A stretch of DNA of 64,000 bases from assembly GCF_001578105.1 (NCBI RefSeq), contig NZ_CP014275.1, positions 3,224,001 through 3,288,000 of the forward strand, given 5' to 3'. Below are positions 48,169 through 57,926 of the stretch, piece after piece. The notes beneath the pieces are model-generated. The model ran no database searches. It had not been told where the DNA came from and was given only the letters and a program-made list of their open reading frames with translations. The stretch is from Martelella sp. AD-3. GTDB lineage: Bacteria; Pseudomonadota; Alphaproteobacteria; Rhizobiales; Rhizobiaceae. Every line of letters starts with the position of its first letter. Position 1 is the stretch's first letter. The position numbers were made by a program, and so were the translations under genes.

Positions 48169-49656
48169 TCAATCCTTGTGGCGGCGGGCCGGGAAGAGGA
48201 TGACGTCGCGGATCGAGGGGCCGTCGGTCAGAAGCATGATCAGGCGGTCGATGCCGATGCCAAGTCCGCCCGCCGGCGGCATGCCGTGGTCCATGGCGTT
48301 GAGGAAATCGTCGTCCAGCTTCTTTTCCATCTCGCCACGGGCATGGGCCTGCTCGAGCTGCTCGACCATGCGGCGGCGCTGCTCGAGCGGATCATTGAGT
48401 TCGGAGAACGCATTGCCGAGCTCCCAGCCGTTGACATAGGTCTCGAAGCGTTCGACCAGACGCGGCTCGCCCGGAACTTCCTTGGCGAAGGGCGAAATGT
48501 CCTTCGGGAAATGCGTGACATGGCACGGCTGGATCAGCGATGCTTCCAGTGTCTCCTCGAAGATGAAAGCCAGGCATTCACCCCAGGTCCAGTCGCTCTC
48601 GATCTCGAAACCGGCGGCTTCGGCGGCTTCGCGGGCCTCCTCGTCGGTCGCGATCGACAGGAAATCGATCCCGGTCGCCTCCTTCACGGCGTCGGGCATC
48701 GGCACACGCTTGAACGGGCCCTTGAAATTGAGCTCGATCTCGCCAAACTTCACCGCCGTGCTGTCGTGGAGCGTCACAGCGAGCGTCTCGAACATGCGCT
48801 CGACAATACCCATCATGTCCTCGTAATCGGCATAGGCCCAGTAACACTCCATCATCGTGAACTCGGGATTGTGCCGGGTGGAGACGCCCTCGTTGCGGAA
48901 GTTGCGGTTGACCTCGAACACCTTGTCGGTGAGCCCGGAAACCAGGATGCGCTTCAGGTAGAGCTCCGGCGCGATCCTCAGATACATGTCCATGTCGAGC
49001 GCGTTGTGGTGGGTCTTGAACGGATCGGCCGACGCGCCGCCATAGATAGACTGCAGCATCGGCGTCTCGACTTCCATGAAGCCCTCGCCTTCGAGGAAAC
49101 GACGCACGCCGGAGAGGATCTTCGAGCGCTGGATGAAGCGCAGCTTCGAATCCTCATTGCTCATGATGTCGAGATAGCGCTGGCGATAGCGCGTCTCGAT
49201 GTCGGCGAGACCATGATATTTCTCCGGCATCGGCTTCAATGCCTTGGTGAGCATGGTGATCTCATGCGCATTGATGGTCAGCTCGCCGCGCTTGGTGCGG
49301 CGGACGACGCCGGTGACGCCGACGATATCGGCGAGGTCGACCAGCGACCACATCTCCCGCACTTCTTCCGGCGTCGTGTCCTTGTGGGAAAAGATCTGGA
49401 TCTTGCCCGAGGCATCGCGCAGGTCAACGAACATGCCGGAATTGCGCATGGAATAGACGCGGCCGGCAACGGTAACGACATCCTCGGTCATCGTGTCGTC
49501 GGGAAGGTCGGCATATTTTTCCGCCAGTTCCGCATTGGTGATCGTGCGGTGGAAATGGGCCGGATAGACGTCGCCGATCTTCTCGCGCAGGATTTCAAGC
49601 TTCTGCGCGCGCACTTCCGTGGCGTCGGAGGAGAGTTCTTCGGTCTTCTTGTTCAT
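48169..49656 (-). CDS. lysS: Lysyl-tRNA synthetase, class II
   Basis: This 495-residue enzyme charges tRNA-Lys. An N-terminal OB-fold anticodon-binding domain (VAGRVYSMRNSGMFVDLRDASGKIQIF) is followed by the class II core: motif 2 FRNEGVSTRHNPEFTMMECY and motif 3 GLGIGIDRLIMLLTD. ATG 49656 (MNKKTEELSS) is one base after the gltX stop; an in-frame extension upstream is not conserved. It is cotranscribed with gltX. Confidence 0.95.
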   Translation of the reverse strand: MNKKTEELSSDATEVRAQKLEILREKIGDVYPAHFHRTITNAELAEKYADLPDDTMTEDVVTVAGRVYSMRNSGMFVDLRDASGKIQIFSHKDTTPEEVREMWSLVDLADIVGVTGVVRRTKRGELTINAHEITMLTKALKPMPEKYHGLADIETRYRQRYLDIMSNEDSKLRFIQRSKILSGVRRFLEGEGFMEVETPMLQSIYGGASADPFKTHHNALDMDMYLRIAPELYLKRILVSGLTDKVFEVNRNFRNEGVSTRHNPEFTMMECYWAYADYEDMMGIVERMFETLAVTLHDSTAVKFGEIELNFKGPFKRVPMPDAVKEATGIDFLSIATDEEAREAAEAAGFEIESDWTWGECLAFIFEETLEASLIQPCHVTHFPKDISPFAKEVPGEPRLVERFETYVNGWELGNAFSELNDPLEQRRRMVEQLEQAHARGEMEKKLDDDFLNAMDHGMPPAGGLGIGIDRLIMLLTDGPSIRDVILFPARRHKD

Positions 49657-49657
49657 C

Positions 49658-51124
49658 TTACTTCTTTGCCTCTTCTGCGACCATGCCTGCAACGACGGCC
49701 TCGGCATTCTTCAGGCGCTGGCGCACCACGGCGCGGCCGAGGATCGCCATACTGTCGAACAGCGGCAGCGAACGCGAGGAACCGGACATGGCGACAAACA
49801 GCGGCGCGACAACAATGCGCAGCTTCTTGTCCATGTCATCGGCAAGCTGGCGCAGCGCCTCTTCCACGGTCGTCGCGTTCCATTCGGTCAACTTTTCCAG
49901 TACGGGCTGGACGGCCTTTAGGATCTCAAGAATTTCTTCCGGATTGGTTTTCTTGATCTTCGCAAACGCTTCCGCCGCCGGCACCATGTCCGACTGCAGC
50001 AGGAAGCCCATCAGCGCCGGGAGTTCGCCAAGTTTGGTGATCCGGCTCTGGGAGAGTTTCAGCCCGTCCTTCAGCCGAGCATTCTCAGAGGCCCAGGCGG
50101 CGACGCGGAGAATGAACTCCTCCTCCGAAAGCGTCTCGCGCAGGAAACGGCCGTTCAGCCATTCGAGCTTCTGCGTGTCGAAGACGGCGCCCGACTTGTT
50201 GAGGTTGTCCTGATCGAACTTCTCGATCAGCTCATCCATCGACATCAGTTCCTCGCCCTCGGCGATCTGGATGAAGAACAGGCCGAGGAAGTTCATCAGC
50301 GCTTCCGGCAGATAGCCGAGCGCCGAGTAATAGGAGATCGAGGTCGGGTTCTTGCGCTTCGACAGTTTCGACTTGTCGGGATTGCGCATCAGCGGCAGAT
50401 GGAAGAACTGCGGCGGCTCGAGCCCCAGATAGGTGTAAAGAAGGATGTGCTTCGGCACCGAGGCCAGCCACTCCTCGCCGCGCGCCACATGGGTGATCTT
50501 CATCAGGTGGTCGTCGACGACATTGGCCATGTGATAGGTCGGCATGCCGTCGGCCTTCAAGAGAACCTGCATGTCGACCGCATCCCACGGGATCTCGACA
50601 TCGCCATAGACGCCGTCGGTAAATTTGCACGCGCCCTCTTCCGGAATCTTCATGCGCACGACATTGGGCTCGCCCGCCTCGATGCGGGCTTTCACCTCTT
50701 CGGCCTTCAGATGCATGCAGAGCCCGTCATATTTCGGGGCGCGGCCTTCGGCGCGCTGTCCGGCGCGCATGCGCTCCAGACGCTCGGGCGTGCAGAAGCA
50801 ATGGAAGGCGTGGCCTTCTTCCACCAGCCTGTCGACGAATGGCCTGTAGATGTCCTTGCGGTCGGACTGGCGGTAGGGACCATACTCGCCGCCGACATCG
50901 GGGCCCTCATCCCATTCGAGCCCGCACCATTTCAACGCATCGAGCACGTTCTTCTCATATTCGGGGGTCGATCGCGAAGCGTCCGTGTCCTCGATGCGGA
51001 GAATGAAGGTGCCGCCCATCTTCTTGGCGTAGAGATAGTTGAAAAGCGCCGTATAGGCTGTGCCGACATGCGGCTCGCCGGTGGGAGAAGGCGCAATGCG
51101 CAGGCGGGGGCCGGTTGTGCTCAT
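49658..51124 (-). CDS. gltX: Glutamyl-tRNA synthetase
   Basis: This 488-residue class I synthetase has the HIGH-type motif as HVGT in PSPTGEPHVGTAYTALFN near the N-terminus and the KMSKS-type motif as KLSKR. Long conserved blocks include DMQVLLKADGMPTYHMANVVDDHLMKITHVARGEEWL. Rhizobia often have two gltX genes; this is the lysS-linked one. Whether it also charges tRNA-Gln depends on the presence of gatCAB elsewhere. Confidence 0.95.
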   Translation of the reverse strand: MSTTGPRLRIAPSPTGEPHVGTAYTALFNYLYAKKMGGTFILRIEDTDASRSTPEYEKNVLDALKWCGLEWDEGPDVGGEYGPYRQSDRKDIYRPFVDRLVEEGHAFHCFCTPERLERMRAGQRAEGRAPKYDGLCMHLKAEEVKARIEAGEPNVVRMKIPEEGACKFTDGVYGDVEIPWDAVDMQVLLKADGMPTYHMANVVDDHLMKITHVARGEEWLASVPKHILLYTYLGLEPPQFFHLPLMRNPDKSKLSKRKNPTSISYYSALGYLPEALMNFLGLFFIQIAEGEELMSMDELIEKFDQDNLNKSGAVFDTQKLEWLNGRFLRETLSEEEFILRVAAWASENARLKDGLKLSQSRITKLGELPALMGFLLQSDMVPAAEAFAKIKKTNPEEILEILKAVQPVLEKLTEWNATTVEEALRQLADDMDKKLRIVVAPLFVAMSGSSRSLPLFDSMAILGRAVVRQRLKNAEAVVAGMVAEEAKK

Positions 51125-51295
51125 CGTGTTCGTCCATGCTGCCGGCCGGATCGGGTGACGGTCATATCCGGCCGAGAGAGTTCTTCCAGTGCTGAAATTC
51201 GCTGAAGCCGCAAGGCGTCCATGGCCCGTCAGTCAAGGCGGCTCTGTCTGGCCTGCCTTAGGCCATATTCAACCCTTTCCGTCAAGCCGTCAGGC

Positions 51296-52081
51296 TCAAT
51301 GGCCGGGCGATGCGCCTTCCGTGGCGGGCTTTTCGCCGCCTTCGGCCCGGTCCAGCCGGCGCTTGCGGCGCGCCAGCATGTTGAGAAACTCCACAAGACC
51401 CGAAAACGCCATCGCGGCATAGACATATCCCTTGGGCACGTGGAAGCCGAGCCCGTCTGCGATCAACGTCATCCCGATCATCAGCAGGAAGGCAAGCGCC
51501 AGCATGACGATGGTGGGGTTGGCCTCGATGAAGCGGGCAAGCGGGCCGGAGGCGACCAGCATCAGCGTGACGGCGACGACGACGGCAATGACCATGATCG
51601 GCAGATGATCGGTCATGCCGACGGCGGTAATGATGCTGTCGATCGAGAACACGAGGTCAAGCAGCAGAATCTGGAAAATCGCCGCCGAAAAGCCCGCCTT
51701 GACCGCACCGCCGACAATGTCGCCGGGCCCGTCCTCGGGGTCGACGCTGTGGTGGATTTCCTTCGTCGCCTTCCAGACCAGAAACAGGCCGCCGGCGATC
51801 AGGATGATATCCTTCCAGGAGAAATCATGGCCAAAGGCTGAAAACACCGGCTCCGTCAGTTGCACGATGAAGGCGACGGTCGCCAGCAGCAACAGCCGGA
51901 ACACCAGCGCCAGACCGAGACCGATCCGCCGCGCGGCCTGCCGCCTGTTTGCCGGCAGCTTGTTGGTGAGGATGGATATGAAGACGAGGTTGTCGATGCC
52001 GAGCACGACTTCCATGATGATCAGGGTTACAAGCGCTGCCCAGGCTTCGGGCTGGACGGCGAGGGCCAGTAGATCGGTCAC
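51296..52081 (-). CDS. TerC family membrane protein
   Basis: This 261-residue protein has about seven predicted helices. TerC signatures are acidic residues within helices: [15 protein letters not shown] near residue 25 and [17 protein letters not shown] in the middle, proposed to bind metal ions. The start is GTG with GGAG upstream. Family members affect tellurite resistance and manganese export or metal loading of exported proteins. It has a basic/acidic C-terminal tail after residue 240. Confidence 0.88.
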   Translation of the reverse strand: MTDLLALAVQPEAWAALVTLIIMEVVLGIDNLVFISILTNKLPANRRQAARRIGLGLALVFRLLLLATVAFIVQLTEPVFSAFGHDFSWKDIILIAGGLFLVWKATKEIHHSVDPEDGPGDIVGGAVKAGFSAAIFQILLLDLVFSIDSIITAVGMTDHLPIMVIAVVVAVTLMLVASGPLARFIEANPTIVMLALAFLLMIGMTLIADGLGFHVPKGYVYAAMAFSGLVEFLNMLARRKRRLDRAEGGEKPATEGASPGH

Positions 52082-52272
52082 TCAATTCTCCTCATCTGCC
52101 CCGCACGGTCGTTCGTTGCAGGTATGGCGCTGTTCAATACATCGGTTCGCCGCGGCAATCCATATCCGCGCGCTCACGCTTTTCTGTCATCAACGCCGAT
52201 GTCCCGATCCGGGTTCCTGGCGTCTCTCGGCTTGACAGGCCGGCGGGGGAGGCGCATTAGCATCGCCGTAAA

Positions 52273-52300
52273 TCGAACTCACCAGTTCGAATTGTCAATT
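52273..52300 (+). promoter_or_regulatory. Inverted repeats upstream of the efflux operon
   Basis: An inverted repeat TCGAACT-CACC-AGTTCGA (52273-52290) is followed immediately by AATTG-T-CAATT (52290-52300), about 50-75 bases before the efflux gene start. The layout suits a dimeric repressor such as the TetR protein encoded at the end of the cluster. Binding is inference. Confidence 0.55.
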
Positions 52301-52348
52301 GCCAAAGCTGAACACCCTCCCATGTTCAGCCGAGAAAGGCCTTTCAGC

Positions 52349-53479
52349 ATGAGCAATGATCACGAGGACAGTCACGCCGCTGCGGAACAGGCTCCGGCAA
52401 AGAAGTCGGGCGGCGCGCGCAGGGTCATCTTTGCCGTGATCGGCGTTGCCGTCATCGCCGGCGCCGGCTGGTTCGGTTATCAATGGTGGACGGAGGGCCG
52501 CTTCATCGTTTCCACCGATGACGCCTATATCGAAGGCGACATCGCGACGATCTCGCCTAAGGTCTCCGGCTACGTCGAAAGCGTGGAAGTCTCGAACAAT
52601 GAAAAAGTCAAGAAGGGCGATCTTCTGGTCAAGATCGACGATGGCGACTATCAGAACGCGCTCGCCCAGGCCGAGGCGCAGCTCAACGCCCAGAATGTGG
52701 CGCTGAAGGCGACCGAGGCGCAGATCGGCGGCGCCAAGGCCCAGCTCAATCAGGCAAAGGCCAATCGCGACGCGCTCGATCCGCAGATCGAGAATGCGAA
52801 GAGCGCCTTCGAGCGCGCCAACACGCTGAAGGAAAAGGGCGCGGCAACCGTTGCCGCCTTCGACGATGCCAAGGCGCAGGTCGACCAGCTGAAGGCGCAG
52901 GTCGAGGCCGCCAATGCCGCAATCGAGGTGGCGAAGTCGAACATCAATACCGCCGAGGCCCAGCTTGCCCAGCAGCAGGCGGCGTTGAAGGAACGCCGGC
53001 TCGCCGTTGACATGGCCAAGCGCAATCTCGCCTTCACCGAAATTCACGCGCCTTTTGACGGCGTCTTCGGCAACCGCAACGTCCAGGTCGGCGACCTCGT
53101 TTCCTCCGGCGCCCGCCTCGGCGCGCTGGTTCCGACAGAGGACCTCTATATCGTCGCCAATTTCAAGGAGACGGACCTTGATCGCCTGGGCATCGGAGAA
53201 GAGGTTCATGTCAGCGTCGACGCCTTCAAGGATGATGACTTCACCGGCAAGGTCGTTTCCTTCTCGCCGGCCTCGGGCGCGGTCTTCGCGCTCCTGCCGC
53301 CGCAAAACGCGACCGGCAATTTCACCAAAGTCGTCCAGCGCATTCCGGTTCATATTTCCATTCCGCAGGAGATGCTCGACCGGGGCTATCTGAAGGCCGG
53401 TCTTTCGGTCACGGCCGAAGCCGACAGCCGCACCGCGCCCGACGGCACGCTCGGCAAGGTCGTCGCCGGCAACCGCTAA
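52349..53479 (+). CDS. emrA: HlyD/EmrA family membrane fusion protein
   Basis: This 376-residue periplasmic adaptor has one N-terminal helix (RRVIFAVIGVAVIAGAGWFGYQW), a lipoyl half-motif (VSTDDAYIEGDIATISPKVSGYVESVEV) and a long coiled-coil hairpin (about residues 90-220, Ala/Gln/Lys-rich). A second lipoyl part (RNLAFTEIHAPFDGVFGNRNVQVGDLV) follows. ATG 52349 is preferred; another in frame lies 9 codons upstream. It links the EmrB-like pump to an outer-membrane channel. Confidence 0.92.
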   Translation: MSNDHEDSHAAAEQAPAKKSGGARRVIFAVIGVAVIAGAGWFGYQWWTEGRFIVSTDDAYIEGDIATISPKVSGYVESVEVSNNEKVKKGDLLVKIDDGDYQNALAQAEAQLNAQNVALKATEAQIGGAKAQLNQAKANRDALDPQIENAKSAFERANTLKEKGAATVAAFDDAKAQVDQLKAQVEAANAAIEVAKSNINTAEAQLAQQQAALKERRLAVDMAKRNLAFTEIHAPFDGVFGNRNVQVGDLVSSGARLGALVPTEDLYIVANFKETDLDRLGIGEEVHVSVDAFKDDDFTGKVVSFSPASGAVFALLPPQNATGNFTKVVQRIPVHISIPQEMLDRGYLKAGLSVTAEADSRTAPDGTLGKVVAGNR

Positions 53480-53519
53480 CGGACAAAGGCCGAGCGCCCT
53501 CCCACCGGACAGGTGAACC

Positions 53520-55124
53520 ATGACAGAGATTGCCGAAAGCACAGCCCGCAGCGAGAACGCGCCGGCGGCACCCCCGCAGGCGCCTTCGGAGCACGTCAGC
53601 GCACGCACATGGGCGGCCTTCGTCATCATGGCCTTCGGCATGTTCATGGCGATCCTCGACATCCAGATCGTCGCATCCGCGCTCACCGATATCCAGGCCG
53701 GCATCTCTGCGAGCGCCGATGAAATCGCCTGGGTGCAGACCTCCTATCTGATCGCCGAAGTGATCATGATCCCGCTGTCGGGCATTCTGGCGCGGATATT
53801 TTCCACCCGCGTGGTGTTTTCGGTTTCCGCCGCCGCCTTCACCGCCTGCAGCGCGCTTTGCGCCACGGCCACCTCTATCGACCAGATGATCATCTACCGG
53901 GCGCTGCAGGGCTTCATGTCGGGCGGCCTGGTGCCGGCCGTCTTTGCCGTTGCCTTCACCGCCTTTCCGCCGTCCAAACGCTCGACCGTCATTCCCGTTG
54001 TCGGCCTCGTGGCAACGATGGCGCCGACCATCGGGCCCACGATCGGCGGTTATCTCGTCGATGCCTTTTCCTGGCACTGGCTGTTCCTGATCAATGTCGT
54101 GCCCGGCATACTGGTGACGATCGGGGCCTGGCTGCTGATCGACTTCGACAGGCCCGACTATTCGATCATGAAGCACTTCGACTGGTTCGGGCTCATCGCC
54201 ATGGCTCTCTTTCTCGGCTCGCTCGAGTATTTTCTCGAGGAAGGCAATATCGAAGGCTGGTTCCAGGCCGATGTCATCCGCTACGCCTTCGTCATCATGG
54301 TCGGCGCCGGCATCGCCTTCTTCTACCGTTCCTTCACCAGCCGCTATCCGGTGGTCGACCTGAGGGCTTTCGGCAATTTCAACTTCGCCGTCGGGTCGAT
54401 TTTTTCCTTTTCGCTCGGCATCGGGCTTTATGGCCTCGTCTATCTCTTCCCGCTCTACATGGCGCGCATTCGCGGCTATGACGCCCTCATGATCGGCGAG
54501 ACGATGTTCGTCACCGGCGCCTTCATGATGGCGACGGCACCCGTCGCCGGCATCCTCCAGAACAAGCTCGATCCACGCGTGATGATGGGGATCGGCCTCG
54601 GACTTTTCGCGCTCTGCACCTGGCAGATGACGCATATCACCGCCGAATGGGACTATTGGGAACTGTTCTGGCCGCAGGCCGGACGCGGCGTGGCGCTGAT
54701 GATCTCGATGATCCCGGTTTCCAATATCGCGCTCGGCACGCTGCCGCCGCAGGACGTCAAGAACGCGTCCGGCCTGTTCAACCTGACGCGGAACCTCGGC
54801 GGCGCGGTCGGGCTTGCGATCATCAACACCCTGCTGAGCCGGCGCGACGACTTCCACTACGATCGACTTGCCGCAAGCGTCGATGCTGCAAGCCGGACGA
54901 CGCAGGAATGGGTCGGCACGCTTCAGGGGCTTTATTCCAGCCATGGCCTTGACGGCGAGAAGGCAGCGCTTCTGCAGCTTGGCCGGATGGTCTCGCAACA
55001 GGCCTGGCTGCTCGCCTTCATCGATGTCTTCGTGCTGCTGACCGTGCTGTTTGCCTTCCTGACCCTCTGCATCTTTTTCGTGCGCAAGCCGAAGGAGGGC
55101 GCAGGCGGGGGTGCGGGCCACTGA
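53520..55124 (+). CDS. emrB: DHA2-family MFS drug exporter (EmrB-like)
   Basis: This 534-residue proton-driven transporter has 14 predicted helices. It has the motif C-like MAPTIGPTIGGYLVDAFSWHWLFLINVVPG, and MFMAILDIQIVASALTDIQ in helix 1 carrying the usual acidic residue. It would export hydrophobic drugs, uncouplers or plant compounds through EmrA. It starts 40 bases after emrA. Confidence 0.93.
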   Translation: MTEIAESTARSENAPAAPPQAPSEHVSARTWAAFVIMAFGMFMAILDIQIVASALTDIQAGISASADEIAWVQTSYLIAEVIMIPLSGILARIFSTRVVFSVSAAAFTACSALCATATSIDQMIIYRALQGFMSGGLVPAVFAVAFTAFPPSKRSTVIPVVGLVATMAPTIGPTIGGYLVDAFSWHWLFLINVVPGILVTIGAWLLIDFDRPDYSIMKHFDWFGLIAMALFLGSLEYFLEEGNIEGWFQADVIRYAFVIMVGAGIAFFYRSFTSRYPVVDLRAFGNFNFAVGSIFSFSLGIGLYGLVYLFPLYMARIRGYDALMIGETMFVTGAFMMATAPVAGILQNKLDPRVMMGIGLGLFALCTWQMTHITAEWDYWELFWPQAGRGVALMISMIPVSNIALGTLPPQDVKNASGLFNLTRNLGGAVGLAIINTLLSRRDDFHYDRLAASVDAASRTTQEWVGTLQGLYSSHGLDGEKAALLQLGRMVSQQAWLLAFIDVFVLLTVLFAFLTLCIFFVRKPKEGAGGGAGH

Positions 55125-55140
55125 ACGTATTTGGCGGAAT

Positions 55141-55833
55141 TCAGCTCCGGGCGGAATAATGGCTCAGGAACAGGGTGACGGCATTCTCCGCCATCTCCGA
55201 AATCTCCGCCTCGCTGGGCGGCGCTTCCATCAGACCGAACAGACGGCGTTTCCAGAGATGCCCGGTGGAAAGCTCGAGAAGCTGGACGGCGGCAACGCGC
55301 GGATCTTCGGCCCGAAGCTCGCCTGTTCGGCTCCGTTCGACAACGAAGGCTGTCAGCGTGTCCACGAGATTGTCCGGATGGTCGCCAAAAAAGGCGCGCA
55401 CAAGTTCGGGAAAGCGTTCGGCGACGCCGATGGCGATGCGCATCGCCTTTACGGTTTCCTCGCAGGTCATGCCGGTGGCGAGGCGCGCGGAGAAGCGCTT
55501 CAGTATATCGTCGACCGGGCCTTCCGCATTCAGCGTCGCCCTGAGATCCTCGAATATCCGCTGCTTGGCCTCGAGAATGATGGTCTGGAACAGCTCGCCC
55601 TTGTTTTCGAAATAGACGTAGATCGTCCCCTTGGAAACGCCCGCGGCGCGGGTGATGTCGTTCATGCTGGCGGCATCGAAGCCGACATTCATGAACACCT
55701 GCCGCGCGCCCTCCACAATCTGCCGGCGCTTGACCGGGTCTTCGCCCGCCGCATGCCGGCCCATTCGCCGCAGAGCGCAGCGCGCCGCCTCATCCCGCCG
55801 ACAGAACCTGCTTTTTGATTTTCCGAAACCCAT
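55141..55833 (-). CDS. TetR family regulator linked to the efflux genes
   Basis: This 230-residue regulator has its helix-turn-helix in MNDITRAAGVSKGTIYVYFENKGELF near residue 60, after a basic N-terminal extension. The longest ATG (55833) is kept because similar rhizobial proteins have such extensions with MGRHAAGEDPVKRRQI; an ATG 23 codons later is possible. It is convergent with emrB and may repress emrAB through the inverted repeat at 52273-52290, but it does not sit beside that promoter. Confidence 0.82.
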   Translation of the reverse strand: MGFGKSKSRFCRRDEAARCALRRMGRHAAGEDPVKRRQIVEGARQVFMNVGFDAASMNDITRAAGVSKGTIYVYFENKGELFQTIILEAKQRIFEDLRATLNAEGPVDDILKRFSARLATGMTCEETVKAMRIAIGVAERFPELVRAFFGDHPDNLVDTLTAFVVERSRTGELRAEDPRVAAVQLLELSTGHLWKRRLFGLMEAPPSEAEISEMAENAVTLFLSHYSARS

Positions 55834-55953
55834 TTCAACCCACTCGCCGGCGCAATACCAGACAACGGAAATGCGCCGTCAGCCTTTCGCGTTTTTCTAG
55901 GGATACGCTGAGGCCCGGCGCATTTCAATCATTTAGTGAACTGAGCGGTTCGA

Positions 55954-56943
55954 TCAGGCTTCCCGGACTTCTTCCGGCGAATAGACGTAGGGCGTCGAGC
56001 AGAACTCGCAGGTGACCGTAATCTTGCCGTCCTCGACGCTGTCGTCGACCTCCTCGGCCGTGAAGCCCTTGAGAACGCCGAGAATGCGCTCGCGCGAGCA
56101 GCTGCAGCGGTCATAGACGCCCTGAGCCGGATAGACCGTCACGCCGCGCTCGTGGAACAAGCGATAGAGCAGGCGTTCGGCGCCGACTTCCGGATCGGTC
56201 ATCTCGTCAAGATCGATCGTCTCGACCAGCGCCTGCGCCTCCGTCCATGCGTCATCGGGAGCATGAGACAGCGTGCCGTCATCCCCGTCGCCGCCGTGAA
56301 GATCGGGCTGGCGCATGCGGCCCGCCTCCTCGGGGAGGAACTGCGCCACCAGGCCGCCCGCGCGCCAGCGTTCGCGCGGCTGGCCTTCTTCGTCGCGGTC
56401 GAGCAGCTTGGCAACGCCAAGCCTGACGGCGGTCGGGATCTGCTCCGACTGGCGGAAATAACCCATGGCGATCATTTCCAGCGAACTGCCGTCAAGCTCG
56501 ACAATACCCTGATAGGGCTGCATGAAACTGCCCTGGTCGATGGTAAAGGCAAGCACGCCGCGGCCCAGCAGGTCCTCCGGCGTCGCCTTGCCGGCCGCAA
56601 CCGCTGCCTCCAGCGCTTCTTCGCTGAAGCGGGCATAGCCGCGCAGCGCGTCCGGCGTCGAGAAGTCTGCGACCAGCAGATCGACGGGGCCGTCGCTCTT
56701 GGTCTGCACGGTGAACTTGCCCGTAAATTTCAGCGACGTGCCGATCAGCGCCGTCAGCACAACGACTTCGGCGAGAAGCCGCGCGACGGGCTCCGGGTAG
56801 TCATGGCGCGACAGGATCGCGTCGAGCAGCGGTCCGAGCTGGACCGTGCGGCCGCGCACGTCGAGCGCATCCACCTGGAAGGGCACAACCATGTCGTCTC
56901 CGGCGAAACCGAGTTCGCCGAGTTGCTGTTTCAGATCCTGCAT
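55954..56943 (-). CDS. hslO: Hsp33 redox-regulated chaperone
   Basis: This 329-residue chaperone has the Hsp33 core and the C-terminal zinc switch: CSC (DRCSCSRERILGVL) and CEFC (VTCEFCSTPY) with about 30 residues between. Oxidation of these cysteines releases zinc and activates holdase function. ATG 56943 has AAGGAG nine bases upstream. An internal acidic insertion (GGDGDDGTLSHAPDDAW) lies mid-protein. It is the last gene of argD-argF-hslO. Confidence 0.94.
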   Translation of the reverse strand: MQDLKQQLGELGFAGDDMVVPFQVDALDVRGRTVQLGPLLDAILSRHDYPEPVARLLAEVVVLTALIGTSLKFTGKFTVQTKSDGPVDLLVADFSTPDALRGYARFSEEALEAAVAAGKATPEDLLGRGVLAFTIDQGSFMQPYQGIVELDGSSLEMIAMGYFRQSEQIPTAVRLGVAKLLDRDEEGQPRERWRAGGLVAQFLPEEAGRMRQPDLHGGDGDDGTLSHAPDDAWTEAQALVETIDLDEMTDPEVGAERLLYRLFHERGVTVYPAQGVYDRCSCSRERILGVLKGFTAEEVDDSVEDGKITVTCEFCSTPYVYSPEEVREA

Positions 56944-56983
56944 ATTTCGTCTCCTTCCCCCCTTCGCGGGGGAGGCCGGCAGC

Positions 56984-57904
56984 TCAGTCGATAGCTCCGA
57001 GACACCAGGCCAGTACGGATTTCTGGGCGTGAAGCCGGTTTTCGGCCTCATCGAACACGACCGATTGCGGTCCGTCCATCACCTCGTCTGTCACTTCCTC
57101 GCCGCGATGGGCCGGCAGGCAGTGCATGAAGATCGCATTGTCATTGGCCCGCCTCATCAGATCGGCATTGACCTGATAGGGCTGAAAGACATTGTGGCCA
57201 CGCGCCTTGTGCTCCTGGTTCATCGAGACCCAGGTGTCGGTCACCACGCAATCGACGCCGGCAACCGCCTCCTTTGCATCCTCGAAGAAGGTCACTTCGG
57301 CACCTTCCTTGCGGGCCCAGTCGACAAAGCGGCCGTCGGGTTCGGAGCCGGGCGGCACGGCGATGTTGACGCGGTACTTGAACCGCGCCGCGCCCTCGAG
57401 GAAGGAGTGCAGCACATTGTTGCCGTCGCCGGTCCAGGCAATGGTCTTGCCTGCCACCGGGCCCAGATGCTCCTCTAAGGTCTGCAGATCGGCCATGATC
57501 TGGCAGGGGTGGGTGGCATCGGTCAGCCCGTTGATCACCGGCACGGTCGCGTATTCGGCAAGCTCCAGCAGCCGCGCGTGGTCTGTCGTGCGGATCATGA
57601 TCGCGTCGACATACCGCGACAGCACGCGCGCCGTATCGCCGATCGTCTCGGCCCGGCCGAGCTGCATGTCCTTGCCCGACAGCACCAGCGTATCGCCGCC
57701 GAGCTGGCGCATGCCGACATCGAAGGATACGCGGGTGCGCGTCGACGGCTTCTCGAAGATCATCGCCAGCATCTTGCCGGCAAGCGGCTTGTCGGCGGTT
57801 CCCGCCTTCTGCGCTGCCTTGCGGGTCGCCGCGTCGTCCAGAATGTCCCGCAATGCGGATGCCGAAACGGCGGAGAGGTCGAGAAAATGTCTCGGAGAGG
57901 ACAT
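56984..57904 (-). CDS. argF: Ornithine carbamoyltransferase
   Basis: This 306-residue enzyme makes citrulline from ornithine and carbamoyl phosphate. STRTR ([13 protein letters not shown]), HPCQ ([14 protein letters not shown]), DTWVSMNQE and [11 protein letters not shown] are all present. ATG 57904 ([10 protein letters not shown]) is 22 bases after the argD stop. It lies in the middle of argD-argF-hslO, and 40 bases before hslO. Confidence 0.96.
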   Translation of the reverse strand: MSSPRHFLDLSAVSASALRDILDDAATRKAAQKAGTADKPLAGKMLAMIFEKPSTRTRVSFDVGMRQLGGDTLVLSGKDMQLGRAETIGDTARVLSRYVDAIMIRTTDHARLLELAEYATVPVINGLTDATHPCQIMADLQTLEEHLGPVAGKTIAWTGDGNNVLHSFLEGAARFKYRVNIAVPPGSEPDGRFVDWARKEGAEVTFFEDAKEAVAGVDCVVTDTWVSMNQEHKARGHNVFQPYQVNADLMRRANDNAIFMHCLPAHRGEEVTDEVMDGPQSVVFDEAENRLHAQKSVLAWCLGAID

Positions 57905-57926
57905 GGAACTAACTCTTTCTAATGCT

